The position numbers and the translations under genes were made by a program. From assembly GCA_028280115.1 (NCBI GenBank), contig JANQMJ010000015.1:62001-126000 (forward strand): a stretch of 64,000 nt of DNA, read 5' to 3'. Under the pieces are notes generated by a model that worked only from the letters and a program-made list of their open reading frames with translations, made no database searches and was not told the DNA's origin. Shown one piece after another: positions 44,262 to 53,189 of this stretch; the stretch's first letter is position 1, and every line of letters begins with the position of its first letter. This DNA comes from Parvularculaceae bacterium. Lineage in GTDB: Bacteria > Pseudomonadota > Alphaproteobacteria > Caulobacterales > Parvularculaceae.

Positions 44262-44714
44262 TTATTTCATGTCTCGAGAACGCGAGAACCAAGGCGCATC
44301 TATAACCAACGCGACCAACGCAAATCCAATCATCGCTAAAGACTGTCCCCAGGGCGTCGACGCTCCCGTTTTTTGGTACACACCCCAAGTGGCTGCAAAA
44401 CTCGCTGAATAAAAGATCAGCGTCCCGGTCGGCAACGACCATCTCGCAATGGCGCTACTCGTTTTAAACGCCGCCAATGCCAGAATGACGGTGAAAAAAC
44501 CCAAGACAAGCCAACCGCCACCGGCAACTTTCATAAGCGCCAAGATTACCGTCTGCAGGCCTGAATTCACTTCTTGCCAAGGAGCGCCGACCGCCTGGGA
44601 ATGATAAGACAAAAACTCTTTTGAAGAGAAATACGTTGCCCCCAATACGATATTTATCGCGCCAATAATGAGGTAAATCCCGAGCACCAATTTCATTCGC
44701 ATATAAGAGCTCAT
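44262..44714 (-). CDS. Hypothetical four-helix membrane protein
   Basis: 150 residues from the ATG at 44714 (an upstream TTG at 44744 is possible). Hydrophobic segments at about 7-26, 52-75, 85-105 and 118-138. No recognised family. Downstream of a saccharopine dehydrogenase-like gene on the same strand, in a stretch with more AT than the flanking housekeeping genes. Confidence 0.55.
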   Translation of the reverse strand: MSSYMRMKLVLGIYLIIGAINIVLGATYFSSKEFLSYHSQAVGAPWQEVNSGLQTVILALMKVAGGGWLVLGFFTVILALAAFKTSSAIARWSLPTGTLIFYSASFAATWGVYQKTGASTPWGQSLAMIGFALVALVIDAPWFSRSRDMK

Positions 44715-44798
44715 TTTTAAGCGATAACGGACGCGTTGCAGCAAACCACTACGACATGACGTCGATAGACTTGTAACGTTGATTGCTCGGCGTGCTTA

Positions 44799-46112
44799 TC
44801 ACTGTATGGCGCTTTCTTTATTTCGACTCTCGCCACCGTTCAGCGCATCACTGCCGAATAATTCAGAATCAATGAAACGAAGGTCTCCTGTTTCGGTCAG
44901 TAAGGCAAACTTCATTCCAGCATTCTCAATAAGCAGTGGAATGATCTTTTCCGCGATCGCCGCGGCAGGCGTCCAAAAGCCGCCAGACAAAGCACTTTTC
45001 GGCAGGCCTTGCGCTAAACAAACCGCCACTTCTCCAATCATGCGGCTTGACGCGCCATAGCCGGGGTCACGATCGCCGCTAACCACGAGCGTCAATCGCT
45101 GACCCGATCGCGTTCGAGCCAATAGATGGAACTCAAACTCGCCATCTTCACGCGCTTTTCTCGACGGCCCCTCACCGGACTTAGGCAACACGGTAGCATT
45201 CATGAATGCGCGCATCGGGCGCGATCTGTATGCCCGATAAAACATCCGAGAAATCACGGCCACAAAGCCAGCAGCACGCCGGCCGCCCAAATCCCAGCCT
45301 TCGTCGTAAGTGAAATCAGTTCCGTAAGGATAGTCCAAATGCGCATTCGTGGCATGAACCACCCGCGTATTAACGATCGCCATGAAGAAGGGTCCGAGCC
45401 ATGCCCCGGAAAAAGAGCGCCGAACAGCATCAATATCCGGTTGCGTTACGCCGCTGCGCCGGCCCGGCGGGCAGATGGCGTAAGGATTTTTCAGAATGGC
45501 GGCCACCTTGTCGTCGCGCGCCGCATCATTGTGCATGCCGCCGAGGCTTGAGATGGTGCCGCCACTGAATACGCCCTTGAAGGACTTTACCTCAGTCGTG
45601 ACATGCGCAAGCCCGCAACCAAACTGTTTTTGTGCAATTTCATTGAGAGCCCACACCCCCAAATCGGAAGGCAGGGAATCGACGCCGCAACAGGATAATA
45701 TCCTGGCGCCGGAAGCCCGCGCTTGATCGGCGTGCACGTCCATCATTTCCTGGATGAATGGTATCTCGCCGGCTAAGTCGCAATAGTCGGCGCCGTTCGT
45801 AGCGCATGCCTCAACGAGCTCCTTGCCATAAAGCGCATATGGGCCAACGGTCGACAACACCACTTTGGCGTTCTCGGCCATAGAACCAAGGAACTGGCGA
45901 TCGCGAGCGTCGCCGACAATTAAAGGAAGCTTTTCGGCGCTGGCGCCTAACGAAGCGCGCGTGGCCTCTAACTTATGCTTATTTCGTCCCCCTATCGCCC
46001 AGCAAAGGCCGCCATCAACGCCATACTGTTGGTGCAAGTGCTCAGCGACGAGCTTGCCGACAAAACTAGACCCGCCCCACAGTACAATATCGAATTCGGG
46101 TTTCTTGATCAT
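44799..46112 (-). CDS. Saccharopine dehydrogenase-like (trans-acting enoyl reductase type) oxidoreductase
   Basis: 437 residues. N-terminal NAD(P)-binding fold DIVLWGGSSFVGKLVAEHL, VLSTVGPYALYGKELVEACATNGADYCDLAGE, CCGVDSLPSDLGVW, then a C-terminal domain with GEGPSRKAREDGEFEFHLLARTRSG and PGYGASSRMIGE. This is the family that includes the mycobacterial trans-acting enoyl reductase and eukaryotic SCCPDH; it is not true lysine-pathway saccharopine dehydrogenase. Substrate unknown, possibly a lipid or polyketide enoyl intermediate. Its N-terminus overlaps a short open frame that may be an interrupted gene. Confidence 0.82.
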   Translation of the reverse strand: MIKKPEFDIVLWGGSSFVGKLVAEHLHQQYGVDGGLCWAIGGRNKHKLEATRASLGASAEKLPLIVGDARDRQFLGSMAENAKVVLSTVGPYALYGKELVEACATNGADYCDLAGEIPFIQEMMDVHADQARASGARILSCCGVDSLPSDLGVWALNEIAQKQFGCGLAHVTTEVKSFKGVFSGGTISSLGGMHNDAARDDKVAAILKNPYAICPPGRRSGVTQPDIDAVRRSFSGAWLGPFFMAIVNTRVVHATNAHLDYPYGTDFTYDEGWDLGGRRAAGFVAVISRMFYRAYRSRPMRAFMNATVLPKSGEGPSRKAREDGEFEFHLLARTRSGQRLTLVVSGDRDPGYGASSRMIGEVAVCLAQGLPKSALSGGFWTPAAAIAEKIIPLLIENAGMKFALLTETGDLRFIDSELFGSDALNGGESRNKESAIQ

Positions 46113-46272
46113 TATCGAAGCCTCGGTTTCGTTCCGCGTTTTGAATGGCTGATCGGCATTGGCTATTGAGCGTGACGAAACCCCGATGACGCAGCCAGTT
46201 GTTATGTAACCATGAGAACGGCTCCGGCGGAAGGCCGATCTGGTCGGAGCCTACGACGCCGAAGGTGATCAT
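46066..46272 (-). pseudogene. Possible truncated gene start
   Basis: The ATG at 46272 opens a frame whose first about 35 codons (MITFGVVGSDQIGLPPEPFS, then WLHNNWL) have the codon use of the GC-rich neighbours, but coherence fades where it enters the N-terminus of the saccharopine dehydrogenase-like gene. It may be the 5' remnant of a gene cut by the 44.2-46.1 kb insertion. No family recognised; chance frame cannot be excluded. Confidence 0.3.
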
Positions 46273-46299
46273 CGGAATCACTCACTACTTTTCAGCCGT

Positions 46300-46821
46300 T
46301 CAGCGCCACAGCGATTGATCCGCCCACGGTCCGGGAACGACCAGCGGTTCAGGACGGCGCAATCGATCGTCTGAAATCCACAGCGACTGCCAGGCGTCCG
46401 CCCACTCCTCCCGCAAGGGATAAGGCGCCAGAATGGTCCGTTCGGCCCTAAAGCCGAAGCGGCCATAATAGGCCGGATCGCCAAGCACCAGAACGGCGGC
46501 GGCGTTGCGCTGACGCATCGCATCGATCCCGGTGCGGACAAGCTGGCTGCCGACGCCCTGTCTCATGAACTCGGGATGAACCGCGAGCGGTCCAAGCAAC
46601 GCGCATTCGCGACCATCCCCCTCAAGGCGGCACATCGTCAACGCGACATGGCCGACGATCCGGTTCTCGCGCGCGGCCACAAAAGATTGCGCGTCGCGGC
46701 CCCCGGCGAGGTCTTCCACAAGGGGGACGAGGTCCTCCTCAGGAAAGGCGGCGGGATAGATCTTGAGCACGGACTCAAGATCGGCCGGTCTAAAAGCGCG
46801 CAAAGTGACTTCGACGTTCAT
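46300..46821 (-). CDS. GNAT family N-acetyltransferase
   Basis: 173 residues. LRAFRPADLESVLKIYPAAF at the start, acetyl-CoA-binding LAVHPEFMRQGVGSQLVRTGID with the R-Q-G-V-G-S loop, and LVLGDPAYYGRFGF resembling the YhbS subgroup. Acetylates an unknown amine. Separate from the CBS operon (36-base gap). Confidence 0.87.
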   Translation of the reverse strand: MNVEVTLRAFRPADLESVLKIYPAAFPEEDLVPLVEDLAGGRDAQSFVAARENRIVGHVALTMCRLEGDGRECALLGPLAVHPEFMRQGVGSQLVRTGIDAMRQRNAAAVLVLGDPAYYGRFGFRAERTILAPYPLREEWADAWQSLWISDDRLRRPEPLVVPGPWADQSLWR

Positions 46822-46857
46822 TAGCGCTCGCCCCCATCGCTCAAAATCAGTTTCCGC

Positions 46858-47274
46858 CTACGCCTCGCCTACGCCCGCCGGGGGAATGGAGCGGAACACC
46901 AAATCGCGCAAGGTGACGATGCCGACGAACTTTCCCCGTTCCAACACCAAAGCGCGGGACAATCTGAAACGAACGAGCAGACGCACGGCGTATTTGATGT
47001 TCATATCCACATCGAAACTCAAAACCGGCTTCGACATGATTTCATAAACGCTGACGCGTTCAGGGGCGCGGCCGCGGCTGATAATCTGCTCGGCGATGTC
47101 GTGCACCGCGACGATCCCATATTCATCGCTGTCATCGCGCTTGTCGACGACGAGCGAGTTGACATTGTGTTGGTGCATCAATTCAACGGCTTGTTTCACC
47201 GTCGCCAGCCCGTCGACAGCGATCGGCGAAGCCGTCATGACGTTGCGTATGGGCGTGTAAGATTTGTCGGTCAT
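46858..47274 (-). CDS. Tandem CBS-domain protein
   Basis: 138 residues with two CBS motifs: residues about 8-65 (IRNVMTASPIAVDGLATVKQAVELMHQHNVNSLVV) and about 75-132 (EIMSKPVLSFDVDMNIKYAVRLLVRFRLSRALVL). Such pairs bind adenine nucleotides and gate transporters or enzymes. ATGA overlap with the PII-like gene ties it to the DUF1538 transporter operon, where it is a likely regulatory subunit (inference). Confidence 0.85.
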   Translation of the reverse strand: MTDKSYTPIRNVMTASPIAVDGLATVKQAVELMHQHNVNSLVVDKRDDSDEYGIVAVHDIAEQIISRGRAPERVSVYEIMSKPVLSFDVDMNIKYAVRLLVRFRLSRALVLERGKFVGIVTLRDLVFRSIPPAGVGEA

Positions 47275-47621
47275 ATCTGATCTGCTATTTCCAGTTGAAT
47301 GTCTTCGATTTGGCTCAAAAGTCCGACAGCGTCTTCGATGTCGATCTGAATGGCGACGCCGGCGCCATGTTCTTCATTGAATTTTCCTTCGCGGGCGATG
47401 GCTTCGAGGATCCGGCGGCTCAGGTGTTCTTCGACCAGGAACATGACGATATCGCGTTGTCCTTCCAGGGTTAGGCCGAAAAAAGTTTTGGGCGGATTGC
47501 GGCCCTCGCCGCGCGCGGCGGTGATGACCGTACATCCTGTCGCGCCTTCTTTGCGGCCTGTATCGGTGACGATTTCTGTTTTCTCGTCCGCCACCAGCGC
47601 GATAATCAATTTGAATTTCAT
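47271..47621 (-). CDS. PII-like (GlnB-fold) regulator
   Basis: 116 residues. KFKLIIALVADEKTEIVTDTGRKEGATGCTVITAARGEGRNPP and VEEHLSRRILEAIAREGKFNEEHGAGVAIQIDIEDAVG follow the ferredoxin-like PII fold. The T-loop is short (RGEGRNPPKTFFG) and lacks the uridylylated Tyr of classical GlnB, so it belongs to the transporter-associated PII-like group. Lies 3 bases after the second DUF1538 gene, so it probably senses a nucleotide and controls that transporter. Confidence 0.82.
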   Translation of the reverse strand: MKFKLIIALVADEKTEIVTDTGRKEGATGCTVITAARGEGRNPPKTFFGLTLEGQRDIVMFLVEEHLSRRILEAIAREGKFNEEHGAGVAIQIDIEDAVGLLSQIEDIQLEIADQI

Positions 47622-47624
47622 TGC

Positions 47625-48509
47625 CTATTCCTCGCTCTTTGCAGCACCGGTTTTCTTTCCCCCTTGATGCGCGTTGCTCGAATTTCCCGCTTCGCCGCCC
47701 TCCGCCGCCGCTATCGCATTAGACTTGTCCATTGTTTGTCGCTTAGCCCACCGCGCCCAAATGAGCGAGCCTTGCGCGTAGCCCATTACAGTAATCATGG
47801 GAAAAAGGCTTGCAAGCGCGATGAGGCCGAAGCCGTCGATGAGCGTGCTGCGCCCCGGCACGGTGGAAGCAAGGCCGAGCCCCAAAGCCGTGACCAGCGG
47901 CACGGTGACGGTCGACGTCGTCACGCCGCCGGAGTCATAGGCGAGAGGCACAATCTCCTTCGGCGCGAAGAATGTCTGCACGATCACGACCAGATAGCCG
48001 ACCATCATGTAAAAATGCAGCGGCGTGCCGGTGACGATGCGAAAGGCGCCGATCGCAATGGAGGCGGCGACGCCGATGGCGACCGCAATGCGAAGCGCCC
48101 ACGGCTTGACGGCGCCGCCGGAGGCTTCGTCCGCCTTTAACGAAACGGCGATCAGAGACGGCTCGGCGATCGTCGTCGAAAAGCCGACCGCCGCCGCAAA
48201 GAGATAAACCCAATAATAACGTATCCAATTGACCTCGCCTTCAACGACCGCCTCGCCATAAACGAAAACGGGTTCGGTCAACTGCTTAGCCATGGTCTCG
48301 CCGAGCGGGAATAACGCTTCCTGCAGGCCGACAAGAAAAAGCGCCAGGCCGACCAAAACATAACCAAAGCCGAACAGAACCTTTTTCAGATTCGGAATTT
48401 TCTTACGCAGCACAACAAGCTGGAAAAACGCGAGGATGATCGCGATCGGCGCGACGTCGCGAATGGTGCCGACGAAGACGCTCGCGATATTGATCAGCAC
48501 ATCGAACAT
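47625..48509 (-). CDS. DUF1538 membrane protein (second of pair)
   Basis: 294 residues with about seven membrane segments. [99 protein letters not shown] match DUF1538. Its C-terminus is an extra hydrophilic tail (GGEAGNSSNAHQGGKK). The DUF1538 pair has been reported as the two-component Na+/H+ antiporter UmpAB in Halomonas (recollection). It starts 4 bases after its partner. Confidence 0.85.
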   Translation of the reverse strand: MFDVLINIASVFVGTIRDVAPIAIILAFFQLVVLRKKIPNLKKVLFGFGYVLVGLALFLVGLQEALFPLGETMAKQLTEPVFVYGEAVVEGEVNWIRYYWVYLFAAAVGFSTTIAEPSLIAVSLKADEASGGAVKPWALRIAVAIGVAASIAIGAFRIVTGTPLHFYMMVGYLVVIVQTFFAPKEIVPLAYDSGGVTTSTVTVPLVTALGLGLASTVPGRSTLIDGFGLIALASLFPMITVMGYAQGSLIWARWAKRQTMDKSNAIAAAEGGEAGNSSNAHQGGKKTGAAKSEE

Positions 48510-48513
48510 CGCG

Positions 48514-49248
48514 TCACACCACCATGCCGTATATAAGCACGAACGGGATCGGCATCATGCACGTAAATGCGATCAGTCCGAAGCCGTCGACCAACGGATT
48601 GCGGCCTTTGATGACGGTGGAAAGGCCAATGCCGAGGGCCGTGACCAAGGGCACGGTAATTGTCGATGTGGTGACGCCGCCGGAATCATAAGCGATGCCG
48701 ATGATGTCGCGCGGCGCAAACTGCGTCAGAATGACGATCAGGAAATAGCCGCCCATGATCAGCCAATGGATCGGCCAGCCTTTTAAGATCCGCAACACCC
48801 CGATAATGAGCGCTGTGCCAGCCGACACCGCCACGGTGTAGCGCAGACCGAGCGCATAGGCTTCTTTGGCGCCGGGATCGCCGCTTAGCCCGCCTTCGGC
48901 CGCCTTGACGCTCGCGGCTTCTCCCGCGACGGCAATCAGCGCCGGCTCCGCCACCGTCGTGCCGAAGCCGAGCGAAAAGGCGAAAGCGAGCAGCCACCAG
49001 AGGCTGCCCTTGCGCGCGAACGCCCCGGCCATCACCTCGCCAATCGGAAAAAGGCCGATCTCGAGCCCGCGAATAAAGAGCGTCAGCCCCAGCAGCACGG
49101 CGACAAGCCCGAACAGGACGCGCGGCAGATCCGGAAAGGGCTGCTGTAGGACAGCGATCTGAAAAAACCCAACGACCAGAATGATCGGCGCCAAATCGCG
49201 GGAAGAGGCGAGCAGCAAACGAAAAAACGCGACCAAGGACGGCGCCAT
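48514..49248 (-). CDS. DUF1538 membrane protein (first of pair)
   Basis: 244 residues, about seven membrane segments. Paralogous to the next gene: [89 protein letters not shown]. Together the two are expected to form a heteromeric transporter; each carries the conserved [21 protein letters not shown] core. First gene of the four-gene operon with PII-like and CBS regulators. Confidence 0.85.
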   Translation of the reverse strand: MAPSLVAFFRLLLASSRDLAPIILVVGFFQIAVLQQPFPDLPRVLFGLVAVLLGLTLFIRGLEIGLFPIGEVMAGAFARKGSLWWLLAFAFSLGFGTTVAEPALIAVAGEAASVKAAEGGLSGDPGAKEAYALGLRYTVAVSAGTALIIGVLRILKGWPIHWLIMGGYFLIVILTQFAPRDIIGIAYDSGGVTTSTITVPLVTALGIGLSTVIKGRNPLVDGFGLIAFTCMMPIPFVLIYGMVV

Positions 49249-49412
49249 TGAAAAGCGTTCTCACCCCTTTTTTAGTTTCGGCGGGCGCAATGCATCATAA
49301 GTCGCGGGGGAATTGAAGCGCGCGCCGGCGGCGATCCAGGCGTTTCTTTCCCCAAAAGCGGCGGGCCGGCGCAAGGCGTGAGACATGCGCCGGGCGCGCA
49401 ACGGTAAAGCCG

Positions 49413-50294
49413 TCAGCCTTTCAAAAAGCGGCCCGCCACGGCGTCGAGTTTCGCCGTCAATTCAGGATCGCGCGCTTCCGGCGCGGTGATCACCGCAAAG
49501 TCGAGCATGGTTTCAACCCCCAGCGGCGAAGGCGCTCGGATCTGGCCGAGGCGGCCGGCGACATCGGCGATCAACCGGCTCGCCTTGACGGTGTTTTCCT
49601 TCATCACTTCAAGGACGCTGGCGACCTCCACGGGTCCTTCTTCTTCATGCCAGCAGTCGTAATCGGTCACCATGGCGAGGCTGGCGTAGGGCAGTTCGGC
49701 TTCGCGCGCGAGCTTGGCTTCGGGCATCGAGGTCATGCCGATGACGTCGCAACCCCAGGCGCGGTAAAGTTCCGATTCTGCGCGGGACGAAAACTGCGGC
49801 CCGTCGATAATGAGATAGGTTCCGCCGCGGCGATAGTTGATGTCGAGCGCTTTGCAGGAGGCCTCGAGCGCGTCGCCGAGCGCCGGACAGACCGGATCGG
49901 CCATGGAGACATGGGCGACGAAACCGGGTCCGTAAAACGATTTTTCCCGCGCCGTCGTGCGGTCGATGAACTGATCGACAATGACGAAAGTTCCCGGCGG
50001 CAATGCCTCGCGAAACGATCCGCAGGCGGAAAGCGATATCAGGTCGGTTACGCCCGCGCGTTTTAAAGCGTCGATATTGGCGCGGAAATTGATCGCGTGC
50101 GGCGGCGTGACGTGACCGGCGCCGTGACGCGCAAGGAACACGATATCAACGCCGGCCAGCCGGCCGCGGGTCAACGCGCCCGAAGGCGCGCCCCATGGGG
50201 TTTCGACATGCGCCATTTCCGGATTTTCCAGGGCGTCCATCGAATAAACGCCCGACCCGCCGATCACGCCGAGAACGCGTCTTTCCTTGGTCAT
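49413..50294 (-). CDS. mtnP: S-methyl-5'-thioadenosine phosphorylase
   Basis: 293 residues. VLGVIGGSGVYSMDAL, FLARHGAGHVTPPHAINFRANI, LISLSACGSFREALPPGTFVIVDQFIDRT, DGPQFSSRAESELYRAWGCDVIGMTSMPEAKLAREAEL and MVTDYDCWHEEEGPV match the trimeric MTAP family. Phosphorolyses MTA to adenine and 5-methylthioribose-1-phosphate. A truncated near-copy of its first 20 codons lies about 1.9 kb upstream next to petC. Confidence 0.95.
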   Translation of the reverse strand: MTKERRVLGVIGGSGVYSMDALENPEMAHVETPWGAPSGALTRGRLAGVDIVFLARHGAGHVTPPHAINFRANIDALKRAGVTDLISLSACGSFREALPPGTFVIVDQFIDRTTAREKSFYGPGFVAHVSMADPVCPALGDALEASCKALDINYRRGGTYLIIDGPQFSSRAESELYRAWGCDVIGMTSMPEAKLAREAELPYASLAMVTDYDCWHEEEGPVEVASVLEVMKENTVKASRLIADVAGRLGQIRAPSPLGVETMLDFAVITAPEARDPELTAKLDAVAGRFLKG

Positions 50295-50327
50295 TCTACA
50301 TTGTCTCCGTGAAAATTCGTATGCGTT

Positions 50328-50810
50328 TCACCATAAGCGAAATATCGGGCGATTTGTCATGAGCCAGAATATTGTCAGGACGGCAAGAAACGCGGGGACG
50401 CCGCACCAAAACCAGTGTCGGAAGAGTTTATAATAGGCGGCAGGAAGCGGCGCACCCTCCCGCGCCGCCGTCGCCGCCAATAAGCGCATGCGTCGCTGCA
50501 TCCAGATGACAGGAAGCCAAAACGCGCCGGTAACGACATAAAGGACCAAGGACAGCGCAATCCAGCCCTCGCTCAAGCGCCACCCGATTATATGCGCCAA
50601 CGCCAAGCCGGTGATCGGCTGAACGACGACCGCCGACGCCGTGAAGATGTAATCCGCGATGACGACAATGCGCGCCGTATGGGCAATGAACGCGGGATTG
50701 CCCGTTCGATGCGCCATGAGCATGAAAAATGCGATCCCCGCGCCGGTTCCCAAAAGCACTGCAGCGCCAATGACATGCAGCCAGCGCAAAAACGGCAGCC
50801 AGTCGATCAT
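50328..50810 (-). CDS. DUF2269 membrane protein
   Basis: 160 residues from the ATG at 50810, which overlaps the TGA of the upstream gene (ATGA). Four membrane helices; LRWLHVIGAAVLLGTGAGIAFFML, VVVQPITGLALAH and VTGAFWLPVIWMQRRMR match DUF2269. Unknown role. Coupled to the SDR-DoxX gene, and the two move as a unit between mtnP and petC. Confidence 0.82.
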   Translation of the reverse strand: MIDWLPFLRWLHVIGAAVLLGTGAGIAFFMLMAHRTGNPAFIAHTARIVVIADYIFTASAVVVQPITGLALAHIIGWRLSEGWIALSLVLYVVTGAFWLPVIWMQRRMRLLAATAAREGAPLPAAYYKLFRHWFWCGVPAFLAVLTIFWLMTNRPIFRLW

Positions 50811-52102
50811 CGCTCCACCGTCAAAAGCGCAATCGCCGCGGCAAGAACCATGACCGGAATGATTTTGACCAACGGCCCCATCGGATCGCTCCATAAGTGC
50901 GGCGTTAATAAGGCGCCGAAAACCAAATACGCGAAACTCAATGCAATCATTCCAACCGCCGCCGCCACAGTCCAGGGGCGCGCGAGCAACGCCAGGCCCA
51001 ATCCGATATCAAGAAGCGAACCGCCTATGACCAGCATTTTTGCAAAGCCGCTTGAGACCGCGTCGCCAAGCACCCTCGCCGCCGCCTCCATGCGCCACAG
51101 GCCAATCACCCCGGATGCGGCAAAAACAGCCGCGAGCGCGACCAGTGCGATCGGATAAAATAATTGCGCGCGGGCAAAGATTCGCTCCTGCAATGTGGCG
51201 GGATTGCGCGCCAGCGTTTCCTCTAACGACTGAAGCGCGCGCCCTGTCGCATCGCGCCAAGGTTTTGGATCGCCGACAACATTCATTTTGAGAACGCGCA
51301 GCGCCGTGCTGCGCAAGGGCGCCCGCCAACCGAGCCAACCGGCGATATCGGCGATTTTAGCGATCGCGAGACCGACGGCTTCCGGCAAAACGACTTTCGG
51401 CGCGTCAGCGTTAAGTCCCATCCAGCCGCGGAATTTCGCGACAAGCTCACCGAGGCGATGCGCGTTATTTTCGACAAGGTCGTAGTCCTGACGCAATGGA
51501 ACGCGGCCTTCCAGGGCGAAAGCGGCAGCACCGGCGACGTCTTCAACCGCAACGGTTTGTATCTTGGCGTCCGCCAATACCAGCGGCTGGATGCCGGGAA
51601 AGGCCGCCAACATTCTGATGAGCGTCGTGCCGCCATAAGCGTTTCGGCTGACGACCAAACCGGGCTTGAAGATGATCCAGGCGAGCTTACTCGCGCGCAA
51701 GGCGGCGTCGGCGCGGCCCTTTGACCGCATAAATTCGGTGTCGGCGTCGGGCTCGGCGCCAGGGGCCGAAATTTGAATAAACGTCTTGGGACCGGATCGC
51801 TCGCACGCGTCGATCAAGGCTCGGATCGAACGATCATGCAGCACGCCAAGATTGTCGCGAAGCCCCGTTTGAAGCGCGCCGGACGCGTTGATCACGGCGT
51901 CACAGTCTTCAACAAGCTCCCGCCAGTCCTGCGGGTCGGTCATTGTTGAAATGTCGGCTTTAACGCACGGAACGTCGGGCAGCAATTGCGCCGCTTTTCT
52001 GAGCGACCGCACAAGCCCGCGACATTCCGCGCCTTCTAACTTCAGTCTTCGTGTTATCTCAGCGCCGATCAGCCCATATGCGCCGAGCACCAAAACGCGC
52101 AT
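50807..52102 (-). CDS. NAD(P)H-binding SDR fused to a DoxX-like membrane domain
   Basis: 431 residues. N-terminal atypical SDR (VLVLGAYGLIGAEITRRLKLEG, CDAVINASGALQ, IQISAPGAEPDADTEFMRSKGRADAALRASKLAWIIFKPGLV) to about residue 290, then a C-terminal four-helix DoxX-like domain (YPIALVALAAVFAASGVIGLW to the end). Fusion of a NAD-binding epimerase fold with DoxX is known but uncharacterised. Operon partner of DUF2269. Confidence 0.85.
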   Translation of the reverse strand: MRVLVLGAYGLIGAEITRRLKLEGAECRGLVRSLRKAAQLLPDVPCVKADISTMTDPQDWRELVEDCDAVINASGALQTGLRDNLGVLHDRSIRALIDACERSGPKTFIQISAPGAEPDADTEFMRSKGRADAALRASKLAWIIFKPGLVVSRNAYGGTTLIRMLAAFPGIQPLVLADAKIQTVAVEDVAGAAAFALEGRVPLRQDYDLVENNAHRLGELVAKFRGWMGLNADAPKVVLPEAVGLAIAKIADIAGWLGWRAPLRSTALRVLKMNVVGDPKPWRDATGRALQSLEETLARNPATLQERIFARAQLFYPIALVALAAVFAASGVIGLWRMEAAARVLGDAVSSGFAKMLVIGGSLLDIGLGLALLARPWTVAAAVGMIALSFAYLVFGALLTPHLWSDPMGPLVKIIPVMVLAAAIALLTVER

Positions 52103-52141
52103 CGATGCAGAACTCCAAAACGGCCGGGACCGGGGACGAAC

Positions 52142-52240
52142 TCACAGCGCTTCGTTATTAGACTTCCAAACGCACGTAAGCGCGTAGACGGCGTATACGT
52201 CCGACCCGCCGATCACGCCGAGAATGCGCTTATCCGGCAT
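52142..52240 (-). pseudogene. 5' remnant of a second mtnP
   Basis: A 32-codon frame beginning MPDKRILGVIGGSDVYAVYA. Codons 5-21 align with the start of the intact mtnP (RRVLGVIGGSGVYSMDAL) and a run of more than 20 consecutive bases is identical; beyond codon 21 similarity ends and a stop follows. It lies 9 bases after petC, where mtnP sits in many relatives. It marks the original mtnP position, broken when the SDR-DoxX/DUF2269 pair arrived. Confidence 0.75.
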
Positions 52241-52249
52241 GGGCCGCAC

Positions 52250-53179
52250 CTATCGCTTGAGATTCGACCAGATCTTGCGATAGGACCAATAGACCAGGCC
52301 GGCAAGAATAACGAGATAGATGAGCGACATCACACCAAGCGCCTTGCGCGCTTCCATTTTCGGCTCCGCCGCCCAGGTTAGAAACTCGGTCACGTCCTTG
52401 GCGTATTGCTCGACGGTCTCGGGGGTTTCTTCATCGGCGTATTCGATCATGCCGTCCATGAGCGGCGGCGCCATGGCGAGCACGCCGCCCAGGGGAACCT
52501 CGACGCCTTCGCGCGGATAGCCTTCCTCATCGACATGTTCCGGTTTGAGATATTGCGACATGTCGCCGGAGAAATAGGGATTGTAATACTGGCCCGGGTC
52601 GATCTCGACCGTGGCCGGGGGCTCCTCGTACCCAACCAGCAGCGAATAAAGATAATCCGTCCCGTGATGGCGCGCCTTGGTGATCAGCGACAGGTCCGGC
52701 GGCAGGGCGTTGTTGTTGGCCAGACGCGCAATCTGTTCATTGGGGAACGGGCTCGGAATGCGATCGGAAGGAATCGGCGCGCGCTCGAACATATCGCCGA
52801 AATCGTCAGGACCGTCCTGAACTTTGAATTTATAGTTTTCGGCGATCGCCTTAATGACCGGATTTTCGTTGGGATTGGAACAGTCGATATTGTCCGGAAC
52901 GCCTGCAGGACAGCGGTCCAGATAAAACGGGCCGCCTTTCTGGCCGAGCGTGCGGAAGGCTACGAGTTCGAGCCCGTGGCAATTCGCGCAGACGGCCTCG
53001 TAAACCTGAAAACCGCGCTGAAGCGCGTCCTTGTCATAGGTCCCGAAGGGACCGGCGAAATGCCAGTGTTCGTGGATCAGTTCGCGCGCCTTTCCGCCTG
53101 CGGCGAGCGCGCCGGACGCCCCGGCAAGCGCCGTCATGACGGTCAGGATCAGCGTCCGGACGATTGTCGTTCTATTCAT
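52250..53179 (-). CDS. petC: Cytochrome c1 of the bc1 complex
   Basis: 309 residues from the ATG at 53179. Signal peptide to about residue 27 (GALAA), heme c site Cys64-Cys67-His68 (CANCH) in FQVYEAVCANCHGLELVAFR, axial Met probably in the GVLAMAPPL region, and a C-terminal membrane anchor (VMSLIYLVILAGLVYWSY). The frame continues upstream into petB but without coding support. Passes electrons from the Rieske protein to soluble cytochrome c. Confidence 0.95.
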   Translation of the reverse strand: MNRTTIVRTLILTVMTALAGASGALAAGGKARELIHEHWHFAGPFGTYDKDALQRGFQVYEAVCANCHGLELVAFRTLGQKGGPFYLDRCPAGVPDNIDCSNPNENPVIKAIAENYKFKVQDGPDDFGDMFERAPIPSDRIPSPFPNEQIARLANNNALPPDLSLITKARHHGTDYLYSLLVGYEEPPATVEIDPGQYYNPYFSGDMSQYLKPEHVDEEGYPREGVEVPLGGVLAMAPPLMDGMIEYADEETPETVEQYAKDVTEFLTWAAEPKMEARKALGVMSLIYLVILAGLVYWSYRKIWSNLKR

Positions 53180-53189
53180 CTCTCGCCCC

